Assembly: GCA_050952845.1 (NCBI GenBank)
Contig: JBMNLP010000001.1
Location: forward strand, 3,038,001-3,102,000
Direction: 5' to 3'
DNA length: 64,000 nt
DNA from: JAGVSV01 sp050952845
GTDB lineage: Bacteria > Bacillota > Clostridia > Christensenellales > Aristaeellaceae
In this document: positions 1 to 7,328 of the stretch, piece by piece
How positions within the stretch are numbered: position 1 is the first letter of the stretch
How the letters are laid out: the number at the start of each line of letters is the position of its first letter
Notes under the pieces: model-generated
Told to the model about the DNA's origin: nothing
What the model saw: only the letters and a program-made list of their open reading frames with translations
Databases searched by the model: none
Made by a program: the position numbers and the translations under genes

Positions 1-1556
1 GCAACCACCGTATCAGCAGCGGGCGCTTCCTCAACAGGGGATTCTTCAACGAGGTTATCAGGCGAAGAAGAGTCATCCGCTATAGCTTCAGTATCTACCG
101 CGGCATCATCTGCGGGCTTTTCCTCGACAGGCATATCTGCGACAGGATCATCCAACACAGGGGGGACATCCGCTGGGTTTTCAGAATCCGTCTGATGATC
201 AGCTGGCGCTTCATCGACAAGTGTATCTGCAACAAGCTGCTCTGACACAGAAGAATCGTCTGCCGGGATTTCAGCCTTTACCACATCATCTGCGGGTGCT
301 TCTTCGACAGGTTTGTACAAGACAGGTAAGTTATCAGTTAGGTTTCCATTATCCACCATATCATTGGCAGGTACTTCCTCAGCAGGGGATTCAACAACAG
401 ATCCCTCTAATACAGAAGGTACGTCCTGCGGATTATCAGCTGCCGCTTGGTTACCAGTGATCGTCTCCTCAGCAGACGTTTCTTCAACAGGTTTGTACAA
501 GACAGGCAGGTTATCAGTTAGGTTTCCATTATCCACCATATCATTGGCAGGTACTTCCTCAGCAGGGGATTCAACAACAGGTTCCTCTAATACAGAAGGA
601 TCGTCCTGCGGATTATCAGCTGCCGCTTGGTCGCCGATGACCGTCTCCTCAGCAGACGTTTCTTCGACAGGTTTGTACAAGACAGGCAAGTTATCGGCCA
701 GGTTTCCGTTATCCACCATATCATTGGCAGGTACTTCCTCAGCAGGGGGTTCAACAACAGGTTCCTCTGATGCAGAAAGGTCGTCTGCCAGATTTTCAGT
801 ATCCGCCAGGTTATCGGCAGGCGCTTTCTCAACAGGCATATCCATGGCGGTGTCGTCTGATACAGGCAAGTCATCTAACAGGGCTTCAGTATCTTTCGCA
901 TCATCAGCAGGCGCTGCATCGACAGGCTTTTCCGCGGTGAGATCATTCAACGCAAGGAGGTCATCCGCCGAAGCTTCCACCTCCGCCTCATCATAGCTAT
1001 CAGCGAGCGTTTCATCGACAGGCGTTTCTGCAGCGGAGTCATCAACAGAAATATCGGTATCCGCCAGCTTATTAACAGGCGCGTCAGAGGTTGTTTCCCG
1101 CGCCGCCAGGTGTGCTATATTGACAACATTTGATACATCCACAACCTGGCCATCCGTATGGACATCCGGGTCGGCATAGCCTGTAATGGTTACAGCAAGC
1201 CGCCATAGCCTACCTGCATTTGCTGCGGTGCGGGCAATGTTCAGCGTTGCTCTCACGCCATTTTCGGCATTCTGCCATGGCTCAGCATCAGACTGCTGAT
1301 ATTGCCAGGCAAATCTGTATTGCAGCCCGTCATAGCCAGCCATCGACATGCCAAGCACAATGGGCTCCTCCGCAGAAGCATCCTGCCGCCCGCCTGATTG
1401 GATGAACGCTGTTACCTTCCGGGCGGGGTTTGTCAAATTCAGCAAGCCTGCAAGCAGCGCAACATCACCTGAAGCCGCTACAGAGCCAGGCAACGCCATC
1501 ACCATACAGACCGCAACCAGAAATGCCAGACATCTTATTCTCAAGGTTTCTCTCAC
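1..1556 (-). CDS. Exported acidic repeat protein, C-terminus beyond the window edge
   Basis: An open minus-strand frame runs off the left edge, so the C-terminus is missing. I place the start at GTG 1554-1556 because a TGGAG Shine-Dalgarno lies at about 1566-1570; the next in-frame TTG is at 1544. The first ~35 residues form a signal peptide (VRETLRIRCLAFLVAVCMVM, then ALPGSVAASG). Residues up to ~150 form a globular-looking domain, followed by a long low-complexity part rich in Ala, Asp, Glu, Pro and Val. That part holds three 60-residue repeats (DNA period 180 bp) with phrases such as PVEETSAEE and NDMVDNGNL. No catalytic motif is visible. It is probably a surface or secreted protein with an acidic, Pro-spaced stalk. 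Function unknown. Confidence 0.75.
   Translation of the reverse strand, partial: MRETLRIRCLAFLVAVCMVMALPGSVAASGDVALLAGLLNLTNPARKVTAFIQSGGRQDASAEEPIVLGMSMAGYDGLQYRFAWQYQQSDAEPWQNAENGVRATLNIARTAANAGRLWRLAVTITGYADPDVHTDGQVVDVSNVVNIAHLAARETTSDAPVNKLADTDISVDDSAAETPVDETLADSYDEAEVEASADDLLALNDLTAEKPVDAAPADDAKDTEALLDDLPVSDDTAMDMPVEKAPADNLADTENLADDLSASEEPVVEPPAEEVPANDMVDNGNLADNLPVLYKPVEETSAEETVIGDQAAADNPQDDPSVLEEPVVESPAEEVPANDMVDNGNLTDNLPVLYKPVEETSAEETITGNQAAADNPQDVPSVLEGSVVESPAEEVPANDMVDNGNLTDNLPVLYKPVEEAPADDVVKAEIPADDSSVSEQLVADTLVDEAPADHQTDSENPADVPPVLDDPVADMPVEEKPADDAAVDTEAIADDSSSPDNLVEESPVEEAPAADTVV
301..840 (-). repeat. Three tandem 180-bp coding repeats
   Basis: Units begin near 301, 481 and 661. 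Each contains the block gtttgtacaagacagg at the same phase, and the first two are nearly identical over their length. The third diverges after about 775. They encode 60-residue repeats inside the acidic exported protein, so the array keeps frame and can expand or shrink by recombination. Confidence 0.85.
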
Positions 1557-1929
1557 TCAACTTATCTCCAGAAATATTGTAACTCTTACTGTTTATGACA
1601 CAGCGGTTAGTGTGCAGGATAAGAAATCTGCCAAGACACCAAACCAGCATATTATAACACGAATATATTCACTTATACAAGTGCCCGGTAATTGTAAAAA
1701 AATGTCAATGAATAAAGCTTTGAACATGATGTCTTTCTGCCTGGTTAGATAACATTTACTAACTATCACTTATATAATCCGCTTGTTATGGTTTGTCATT
1801 TTATTACCGTGTGTATATCAAAAACGCAAACTGATTATTCGCATATTTTTTACAATTTATTATTTATATGCCCCTCATCAATTTCGATTCTACGCCAACA
1901 CAATAACAAGCCGATCTGCTCTATACAAT
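1557..1929. other. AT-rich gene-free spacer
   Basis: About 370 bases between the acidic repeat gene and the tRNA terminator. The stretch is clearly more AT-rich than its surroundings and presumably carries the minus-strand promoter of the repeat gene. I see no open frame with a ribosome site, no RNA fold I recognise and no repeat here. Confidence 0.5.
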
Positions 1930-1972
1930 AATCCGAACCTCCCTCCCCTGGCAGGGAGATTCGGTTCGGATT
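1930..1972 (-). terminator. Stem-loop downstream of tRNA-Leu
   Basis: AATCCGAACC (1930-1939) pairs perfectly with GGTTCGGATT (1963-1972), with further pairing inside (CTCCCTGCCAGGGGAG). It lies about 10 bases after the tRNA 3' end in the direction of transcription. No long T-run follows, so termination is inferred from position and stem strength. Confidence 0.45.
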
Positions 1973-1981
1973 GCTTTGGTT

Positions 1982-2066
1982 TGGTGCGGTCGACGAGACT
2001 TGAACTCGTACGGTGTTAACCACACGCCCCTCAAACGTGCGCGTATGCCGATTCCGCCACGACCGC
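1982..2066 (-). tRNA. tRNA-Leu (anticodon GAG)
   Basis: The minus strand folds as a long-variable-arm tRNA. Acceptor GCGGTCG (5' end at 2066) pairs with CGACCGC. The anticodon stem CACGT/GCGTG closes the loop TTGAGGG, which gives anticodon GAG (CUC/CUU codons). The variable arm is long, as expected for a class II tRNA, and the T-arm contains GTTCAAGTC. The 3' CCA is encoded at 1982-1984. It stands alone, with its own promoter at 2092-2121. Confidence 0.93.
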
Positions 2067-2091
2067 CTGTACTGCACCGGACGGCAAATGG

Positions 2092-2121
2092 ATTATAATC
2101 GAAGGCAAATTGCTTTGTCAA
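2092..2121 (-). promoter_or_regulatory. Sigma-A type promoter for tRNA-Leu
   Basis: On the minus strand TTGACA (2116-2121), 18 bases, then TATAAT (2092-2097). Both hexamers match the consensus exactly and lie about 26 bases upstream of the tRNA 5' end. Confidence 0.85.
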
Positions 2122-2281
2122 CCAATGTTTTCGCGCTCAACTTGACATGAGGCACGAATCATGAGTCCGTTATGATGATAAATTGACACCTCCTGATGGT
2201 CATGGTACATTCCAGCTGGTGACATAGCATGTTAGCGAGGTCAACCGACTGACATGCCCTGTTTTTCTGGAGGCATTGGAA

Positions 2282-3409
2282 ATGATCAACAAATCAAACT
2301 GGAACGATACCAAACGCAAGTGGGACGCCTACTGGCGCCGCTGCAACGCGGGAAGACCCCTGATGTGCGTGATCGCCCAAAAGGAAGAACCCGCCGAAAA
2401 GGACACCCGGCCCCTGACCATGGAGGAGCAATACCTGGACGCCGGGCACATCGTGCGCCGGTTTCGCAGCTGGGCCGGGCGGCATGAATTTTTAGCCGAA
2501 AGCTTTCCCAACCTCAGCCTGGACTTCGGCCCCGGGTCCATGGCTGGTTACCTGGGCTGCAACATCATCTTTAAGCCGGACACCGTTTGGTTTGAGGAAC
2601 TGGTGACAGAGGAGAACGGCTGGCCGGACGGGTGGATCGGCTACCCCGACCTGGCGTTCGACCCGGACAACGCATGGTTCAAACGGCATATCGCCTTGTT
2701 CGAGGAAGCAAAGTGCCTGGCGGGGGACGACTTCCTGCTGGGCATCCCGGACATTATGGAAAACGCCGATGTGCTGGCTTCCATGCGCGGCGCCCAGAAC
2801 ACCATCTTCGACATGATGGACGAGCCGGAGGAGTTTGAGCGCCGCATCCGCCAGGTGCAGGACGCGTATTACAAATACTACGATCGATTTTATCATATTG
2901 TAAAAGGACCGGACGGCGGCAGCTGCTACACGGTGTTCCAAATATACGGCACGGGCAGAACCGTGAAGCTGCAGTGCGATTTTTCCGCCATGATGGGGCC
3001 AGACCAGTTCAGCCGGTACATCGTGCCAGCGCTGGATGGGCAGGCCAGGCAGGCGGACCATGTGCTGTACCACCTGGACGGGCCGGACGCCATCAGGCAC
3101 GTGCCCGCGCTGATGGAAATCGACGGCATCGACGCCCTGCAGTGGACCAGCGGCGACCATGGCCCCGACGGCACGATGGACACCTGGTACCCTATATACG
3201 ACCAGGCGGTAAAAGCCGGTAAAGGCCTGTGGGTAAAGGTATACACCGGTGCGGTGGACGAGTGGATGGACAGGCTGGATCACCTGGTTGCCCGCTATGG
3301 CAGCAACGCCCTGTTCCTGTATTTTTCGCCGATGTCCCGCGAAAACGCCGACCGCCTGCTGAACCACGCCGAAAAAAACTGGCGCGATGTCGAGGGGAGC
3401 GTCAAATAA
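2282..3409 (+). CDS. Uroporphyrinogen decarboxylase-like (URO-D fold) protein
   Basis: A 375-residue soluble protein. ATG 2282 is chosen because GGAGG at 2269-2273 sits 8 bases upstream; a TTG at 2276 would be too close. The sequence resembles the URO-D-like proteins of gut anaerobes that are often annotated as hypothetical or as corrinoid-methyltransferase relatives. It has a C-terminal barrel with HLDGPDAIRHVPALMEI and WTSGDHGPDG segments typical of the family's ligand-binding loops. True HemE would be expected near heme genes, and none is present, so heme synthesis is unlikely. The substrate is unknown; relatives act in methyl transfer or carbohydrate-linked operons. It stands alone between the tRNA and a family A repeat that starts 7 bases after its stop. 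Confidence 0.7.
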   Translation: MINKSNWNDTKRKWDAYWRRCNAGRPLMCVIAQKEEPAEKDTRPLTMEEQYLDAGHIVRRFRSWAGRHEFLAESFPNLSLDFGPGSMAGYLGCNIIFKPDTVWFEELVTEENGWPDGWIGYPDLAFDPDNAWFKRHIALFEEAKCLAGDDFLLGIPDIMENADVLASMRGAQNTIFDMMDEPEEFERRIRQVQDAYYKYYDRFYHIVKGPDGGSCYTVFQIYGTGRTVKLQCDFSAMMGPDQFSRYIVPALDGQARQADHVLYHLDGPDAIRHVPALMEIDGIDALQWTSGDHGPDGTMDTWYPIYDQAVKAGKGLWVKVYTGAVDEWMDRLDHLVARYGSNALFLYFSPMSRENADRLLNHAEKNWRDVEGSVK

Positions 3410-3416
3410 TTAGCTA

Positions 3417-3578
3417 ATACCAACGTAAAACATTAATGCATCCAAAGGGGTGAGGGATTTTGGCTTGCAGCGAGGAGCAGACGAGGGAAGCGTAGCAGCG
3501 CTACGCTGACCGAGCAGCCGACGATGCTGCAAGGCAAAAGACCCGGCACGACGATGCGTTAATGTTTGGAGTTGGTAT
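3417..3578 (+). repeat. Repeat family A, copy 1 (162 bp)
   Basis: It begins ATACCAACGTAAAACATTAA and ends with an imperfect inverted copy, TTAATGTTTGGAGTTGGTAT. The body contains the hairpin core GTAGCAGCGCTAC (3492-3504). Identical-length copies lie at 6873, 37432 and 49501. Its right end overlaps the 3' end of mutY and supplies that gene's stop codon. No protein is credibly encoded. It is probably a non-autonomous mobile or REP-like element. Confidence 0.9.
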
Positions 3579-4608
3579 AAGCCCTCAGCAGGCTTTCCGC
3601 CGCCGCGCGGGCCGCCTTCATGGCGGTGGGGATGGGCAAGGATTGCATGTCGTCCAGGGTGACCCAACACCCGTGCGGCACGGGGGGCATATCGTCCGCT
3701 TCATAGTGGCGGAGGGTCATCTCCCACACCCGGTGGGTGAACACGTGGCGAGCGGCGCCCAGGTCTGCCACAAAGCGCGCCCTGACGCCCAGGCGGCGCA
3801 GCACGTCATCCGGGCAGGCGCTTTCCTCATTCAGCGGGAACACATACAGCCCCTTCAGCAGCGCTTCCCTGCGCCTGATCATCAGCACACGCCCCCGGCA
3901 GGTTACCACGGCGACGCCGACCGGCATCCTGCGGGGCGGCTTTTTTTGCGGCAGCACGGGCAGCATATCGGGCTCGCCCTGCAAATAAGCCATGCAATGG
4001 TCAGCCAGCGGGCAGCCGGCGCAATCCGGCGTGCCGGGCAGGCAGATCATGGCGCCCAGGTCCATCAGCGCCTGGTTCATGTCGCCGGGGCGGTCGGGGG
4101 GCATCAGGCCCTTGCCCAGGCTGTAAAGCAGGCGCCGCACGGAAGGCTGCGCGGCGTTATCGACAACATTGTACAGCCGCGCGATGACGCGCTGCAGGTT
4201 GCCGTCCATGGCGGGCACAGGCTCGTCAAACGCGATGGACGCAACGGCGGCGGCCGTATAAGGCCCAATGCCCGGCAGCGCCTGCAAGCCGGCAGATGAC
4301 CGCGGGAATCCGGTGTCGGCTATGATTTGGGCGGCCTTGTGCAGGTTGCGCGCCCTGGTGTAATAGCCCAGGCCTTCCCACAGCTTCAATACCTCGCTTT
4401 CTGACGCGGCAGCCAGCGCCCGGACATCGGGAAACCGCGCGATAAACCGCTCGTAATAGCGCCCCACTGTGTCGGTGCGGGTTTGCTGCAGCATGATCTC
4501 GGACACCCACACGAAATAGGGATCCTTTGTGCCGCGGAAGGGAAGGACGCGCCCCGCCCGGTCGTACCAGGCCAGCAGCGCGGAAGTGATCGCCTCTCGT
4601 TCTGCCAT
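3559..4608 (-). CDS. mutY: A/G-specific adenine glycosylase MutY
   Basis: A base-excision repair enzyme that removes adenine mispaired with 8-oxoguanine; 349 residues. Visible features are SEIMLQQTRTDTV with the catalytic Glu, a helix-hairpin-helix (LQALPGIGPYTAAAVAS) followed by the catalytic Asp in PAMDGNLQRV, and the [4Fe-4S] ligand pattern C-x6-C-x2-C-x5-C in CLPGTPDCAGCPLADHC. A C-terminal NUDIX-like domain (from about residue 225) recognises the oxidised base. ATG 4606-4608 has no Shine-Dalgarno but sits directly behind a good promoter, which suggests a leaderless mRNA. The last residues (YTNSKH and the stop) are encoded by a family A repeat end, so the native C-terminal tip has been replaced or extended. 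Confidence 0.93.
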   Translation of the reverse strand: MAEREAITSALLAWYDRAGRVLPFRGTKDPYFVWVSEIMLQQTRTDTVGRYYERFIARFPDVRALAAASESEVLKLWEGLGYYTRARNLHKAAQIIADTGFPRSSAGLQALPGIGPYTAAAVASIAFDEPVPAMDGNLQRVIARLYNVVDNAAQPSVRRLLYSLGKGLMPPDRPGDMNQALMDLGAMICLPGTPDCAGCPLADHCMAYLQGEPDMLPVLPQKKPPRRMPVGVAVVTCRGRVLMIRRREALLKGLYVFPLNEESACPDDVLRRLGVRARFVADLGAARHVFTHRVWEMTLRHYEADDMPPVPHGCWVTLDDMQSLPIPTAMKAARAAAESLLRAYTNSKH

Positions 4609-4614
4609 GCGGGC

Positions 4615-4643
4615 AGTATAGCACGGGCGGCGCGGCGCGCCAA
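4615..4643 (-). promoter_or_regulatory. Promoter of mutY, probably leaderless
   Basis: On the minus strand TTGGCG (4638-4643), a 17-base spacer, then TATACT (4615-4620). Only 6 bases separate the -10 box from the ATG at 4608, so transcription should begin at or next to the start codon. Confidence 0.6.
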
Positions 4644-4751
4644 CCATGCCGTGAAAAACCAAAATAACAAGCAAAACTGAGAATACAGAAGAAATACAGA
4701 GATAACCAAAGATACATTGTAAATTTAGCAGGATTTCGGGAGAACAAAAGC

Positions 4752-4780
4752 TTGCAGCTTTTTCTGATATGAAGTATATT
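4752..4780 (+). promoter_or_regulatory. Sigma-A type promoter of groESL
   Basis: TTGCAG (4752-4757), a 17-base spacer, TATATT (4775-4780). The CIRCE operator follows 12 bases later, so HrcA bound there would block initiation or early elongation. Confidence 0.75.
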
Positions 4781-4792
4781 ATGCATGGGTGG

Positions 4793-4819
4793 TTAGCACT
4801 CATCGAAAGCGAGTGCTAA
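4793..4819 (+). promoter_or_regulatory. CIRCE operator (HrcA site)
   Basis: TTAGCACTC (4793-4801), 9 bases, GAGTGCTAA (4811-4819). This is an exact match to the known CIRCE inverted repeat. It places groESL under heat-shock control by HrcA. No hrcA gene is in the window. Confidence 0.97.
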
Positions 4820-4852
4820 CAACGTAGAAAGAAGCTGTAAGGAGGATTCAAC

Positions 4853-5137
4853 ATGAAAGTAAAACCCTTAGGTGATCGCGTGGTCATCAAGAATGTTGAG
4901 ACGGAAGAGACAACCAAGAGCGGCATCATCCTGACGGGAACCGCCAAGGAAAAACCCCAAATGGCGGAAGTGGTGGCAGTGGGCCCCGGCGGCAACGTCG
5001 ACGGCAAAGAGATCACCATGAACGTCAAGGTTGGCCAGAAGGTTATCTATTCGAAATACGCCGGGACCGAAGTGAAGCTGGACGGCGATGAGCTGATCAT
5101 CGTCCGGCAGAGCGACATCCTCGCAGTCGTAGAATAA
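4853..5137 (+). CDS. groES: Co-chaperonin GroES
   Basis: A 94-residue GroES (Cpn10), normal length. It caps the GroEL folding chamber. It begins MKVKPLGDRVVIKNVETEE and includes the mobile-loop region KSGIILTGTAKEKPQ and the C-terminal GDELIIVRQSDILAVVE typical of the family. The ribosome site AAGGAGG precedes ATG 4853. It is first in a two-gene operon with groEL, 41 bases upstream of it, behind a CIRCE-controlled promoter. Confidence 0.98.
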   Translation: MKVKPLGDRVVIKNVETEETTKSGIILTGTAKEKPQMAEVVAVGPGGNVDGKEITMNVKVGQKVIYSKYAGTEVKLDGDELIIVRQSDILAVVE

Positions 5138-5178
5138 TCGCTGTCCATCAACAATACTGAAAGAAGGAGAAAACTATT

Positions 5179-6813
5179 ATGGCAAAACAGTTAAAATTCG
5201 GCGACGAGGCACGCCGCTCGCTTGAGAAAGGCATCAACACCTTAGCGGATACCGTTAAAATTACCTTAGGCCCCAAGGGCCGCAACGTTGTGCTGGACAA
5301 GAAGTACGGCGCGCCTTCCATCACCAACGACGGCGTGACCATCGCCAAGGAAATTGAGCTGGAAGACCCGTTTGAGAACATGGGCGCCCAGCTGATCAAA
5401 GAAGTCGCTACCAAGACAAACGACGTTGCAGGCGACGGCACCACCACCGCCACGCTACTGGCGCAAGCCATTGTGCGCGAAGGCCTGAAGAACCTGGCAG
5501 CCGGCGCCAACCCCATGATTTTGAAGCGCGGCATCGAGGCAGCCACCGAAACAGCCACCGAAGCCCTGCAGAAGCTGTCCAGCCCCATCGCCAGCAAGAA
5601 CGCCATCGCGCAGGTAGCCTCCATTTCAGCAGACGATGAGGAAGTCGGCGTGCTGATTTCCAAAGCCATGGAAGTCGTCGGCAAGGACGGCGTTATCACC
5701 GTGGAAGAGAGCAAAACCATGAAAACGGAGATGACCACGGTGGAAGGCATGCAGTTTGACCGCGGCTATGCGTCTGCCTACATGGTGACTGACTCCGACA
5801 AAATGGAAGCCGTGCTGGATGATCCCTATATCCTGATCACCGAAAAGAAAATCAGCACCGTCCAGGAAATCCTGCCCCTCCTTGAGCAGGTTGTACAGAC
5901 CGGCAAAAAGCTGCTGATCATCGCCGAAGACGTCGAAGGCGAAGCGCTGGCGACACTGGTTGTCAACAAGCTGCGCGGCACCTTCACCTGCGTCGCTGTC
6001 AAGGCCCCCGGCTTTGGCGACCGCCGCAAGGAAATGCTTCGCGACATCGCCATCCTGACCGGCGGCCAGGTCATCAGCGAGGAGCTGGGCCTTGACCTGA
6101 AGGAAACCACCCTCGACATGCTGGGCCAGGCCCGCACCGTCAAGGTAGACAAGGAAAACACCACCATCATCGATGGCGCCGGCAACAAGGAAGAAATCCA
6201 TGCCCGCGTTGCCAACATCAAAACCCAGATTGAAGAAACCACCAGCGACTATGACCGCGAAAAGCTCCAGGAGCGCCTGGCAAAGCTGGCAGGCGGCGTA
6301 GCTGTCATCCAGGTGGGCGCAGCGACTGAAGTGGAGATGAAGGAACGCAAGATGCGCATCGAGGACGCGCTGGCCGCGACCCGTGCGGCAGTTGAAGAAG
6401 GCATCGTGCCCGGCGGCGGCGTCGCCCTGCTGGACGCTGCAAAGAAGGTTGACGAAGCGCTGCAAAAGACCGAGGGCGACGAGCGGACCGGCATGCAGAT
6501 CGTCCTGCGCGCTATGGAGGAGCCCGTTCGCCAGATTGCCGCTAACGGCGGCACTGATGGCAGCATCATCATCGACACCATCCGCCGCAGTGGTAAAACC
6601 GGCTATGGCTATGACGTCCTCAAGGGCGACTATGTCGACATGATTGAGCGCGGCATCATCGACCCGACCAAGGTAACCCGCTACGCGCTGCAGAACGCTG
6701 CCAGCATCGCAGCAATGGTTCTTACCACCGAAAGCCTTGTGACGGACATCCCCCAGCCTGAACCCCCGATGCCTGCGGGCGGCGGCGGTATGGGTGGCGG
6801 CGGCATGTATTAA
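5179..6813 (+). CDS. groEL: Chaperonin GroEL
   Basis: A 544-residue Hsp60 chaperonin, full length. It contains the nucleotide-binding segment GDGTTTATLLAQAIV, the equatorial ITLGPKGRNVVLD, apical-domain sequences, and the C-terminal Gly/Met tail (GGGGMGGGGMY) found in bacterial GroEL. Ribosome site AAGAAGGAGA lies before ATG 5179. It is co-transcribed with groES and ends at a strong terminator at 6841. Confidence 0.98.
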   Translation: MAKQLKFGDEARRSLEKGINTLADTVKITLGPKGRNVVLDKKYGAPSITNDGVTIAKEIELEDPFENMGAQLIKEVATKTNDVAGDGTTTATLLAQAIVREGLKNLAAGANPMILKRGIEAATETATEALQKLSSPIASKNAIAQVASISADDEEVGVLISKAMEVVGKDGVITVEESKTMKTEMTTVEGMQFDRGYASAYMVTDSDKMEAVLDDPYILITEKKISTVQEILPLLEQVVQTGKKLLIIAEDVEGEALATLVVNKLRGTFTCVAVKAPGFGDRRKEMLRDIAILTGGQVISEELGLDLKETTLDMLGQARTVKVDKENTTIIDGAGNKEEIHARVANIKTQIEETTSDYDREKLQERLAKLAGGVAVIQVGAATEVEMKERKMRIEDALAATRAAVEEGIVPGGGVALLDAAKKVDEALQKTEGDERTGMQIVLRAMEEPVRQIAANGGTDGSIIIDTIRRSGKTGYGYDVLKGDYVDMIERGIIDPTKVTRYALQNAASIAAMVLTTESLVTDIPQPEPPMPAGGGGMGGGGMY

Positions 6814-6840
6814 TCACCTTAATCGACGCGTCACGTTTTT

Positions 6841-6873
6841 CGGGCGGAAACCTGCAGGTTTCCGCCCGTTTTA
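6841..6873 (+). terminator. Intrinsic terminator of groESL
   Basis: CGGGCGGAAACC (6841-6852), loop TGCA, then GGTTTCCGCCCG (6857-6868), a perfect 12-bp stem followed by TTTTA. A family A repeat begins right at the tail. Confidence 0.93.
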
Positions 6874-7034
6874 TACCAACGCAAAACATTAATGCATCCA
6901 AAGGGTCGAGGGATTTTGGCTTGCAGCAAGGAGCAGACGAGGGAAGCGTAGCAGCGCTACGCTGACCGAGCAGCCGACGATGCTGCAAGGCAAAAGACCC
7001 GGCACGACGATGCGTTCATGTTTGGAGTTGGTAT
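6873..7034 (+). repeat. Repeat family A, copy 2 (162 bp)
   Basis: Same length and orientation as copy 1, with a few substitutions. The core GTAGCAGCGCTAC lies at 6948-6960. The left end coincides with the tail of the groEL terminator, and the right end joins family B copy 1 directly, sharing one T. Confidence 0.9.
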
Positions 7035-7308
7035 TAGAGCAAATTACGCAATCGTAGCACACAAAGCTGCGCAGGATTTTTGTCGCTGGCAAGGCGCAGA
7101 GGCGAGCGCCCGCTGTGCTGGACGAAGCTAACCGTCAGCCCAATAAGCCACGGAAATTTCAAGTGAGCCACGCGAGCGTAGAAATCGACGATGGCGAATT
7201 GCGTCTCGTGAATGCAGGCGTAGCAGCGCTACATCAAGTGAACAGCGACACAGCCAGAGGCAATAAGACAAGTCTGCGACTGCGCCATGATAAGTGAATT
7301 TGCTCTAA
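7034..7308 (+). repeat. Repeat family B, copy 1 (275 bp)
   Basis: The ends are TTAGAGCAAATTACGC and, inverted, GTGAATTTGCTCTAA. The interior contains the same core as family A, GTAGCAGCGCTAC (7220-7232). An inverted full copy of equal length lies at 50613-50887. A 60-codon open frame crosses it, but it has no ribosome site and I do not call it a gene. Confidence 0.88.
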
Positions 7309-7328
7309 TATATGATAACGCATTGAAA

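Noticed and set aside
313..996. 227-codon plus-strand frame over the 180-bp repeats
   Set aside because: It lacks a ribosome site, while the opposite strand carries a signal peptide and a coherent repeat protein running off the edge.
2150..2180. TTGACA at about 2143 as a promoter for the URO-D-like gene
   Set aside because: The nearest -10-like TATGAT is 23 bases away, too far for a normal spacer.
2492..3367. 291-codon reverse frame opposite the URO-D-like gene
   Set aside because: Shadow frame of a GC-rich gene; no family resemblance or start signal.
7115..7297. 60-codon open frame inside family B, partly conserved in both copies
   Set aside because: No ribosome site, and the frame is kept simply because the copies are nearly identical; it ends at the repeat end. 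It fits a non-coding element better.
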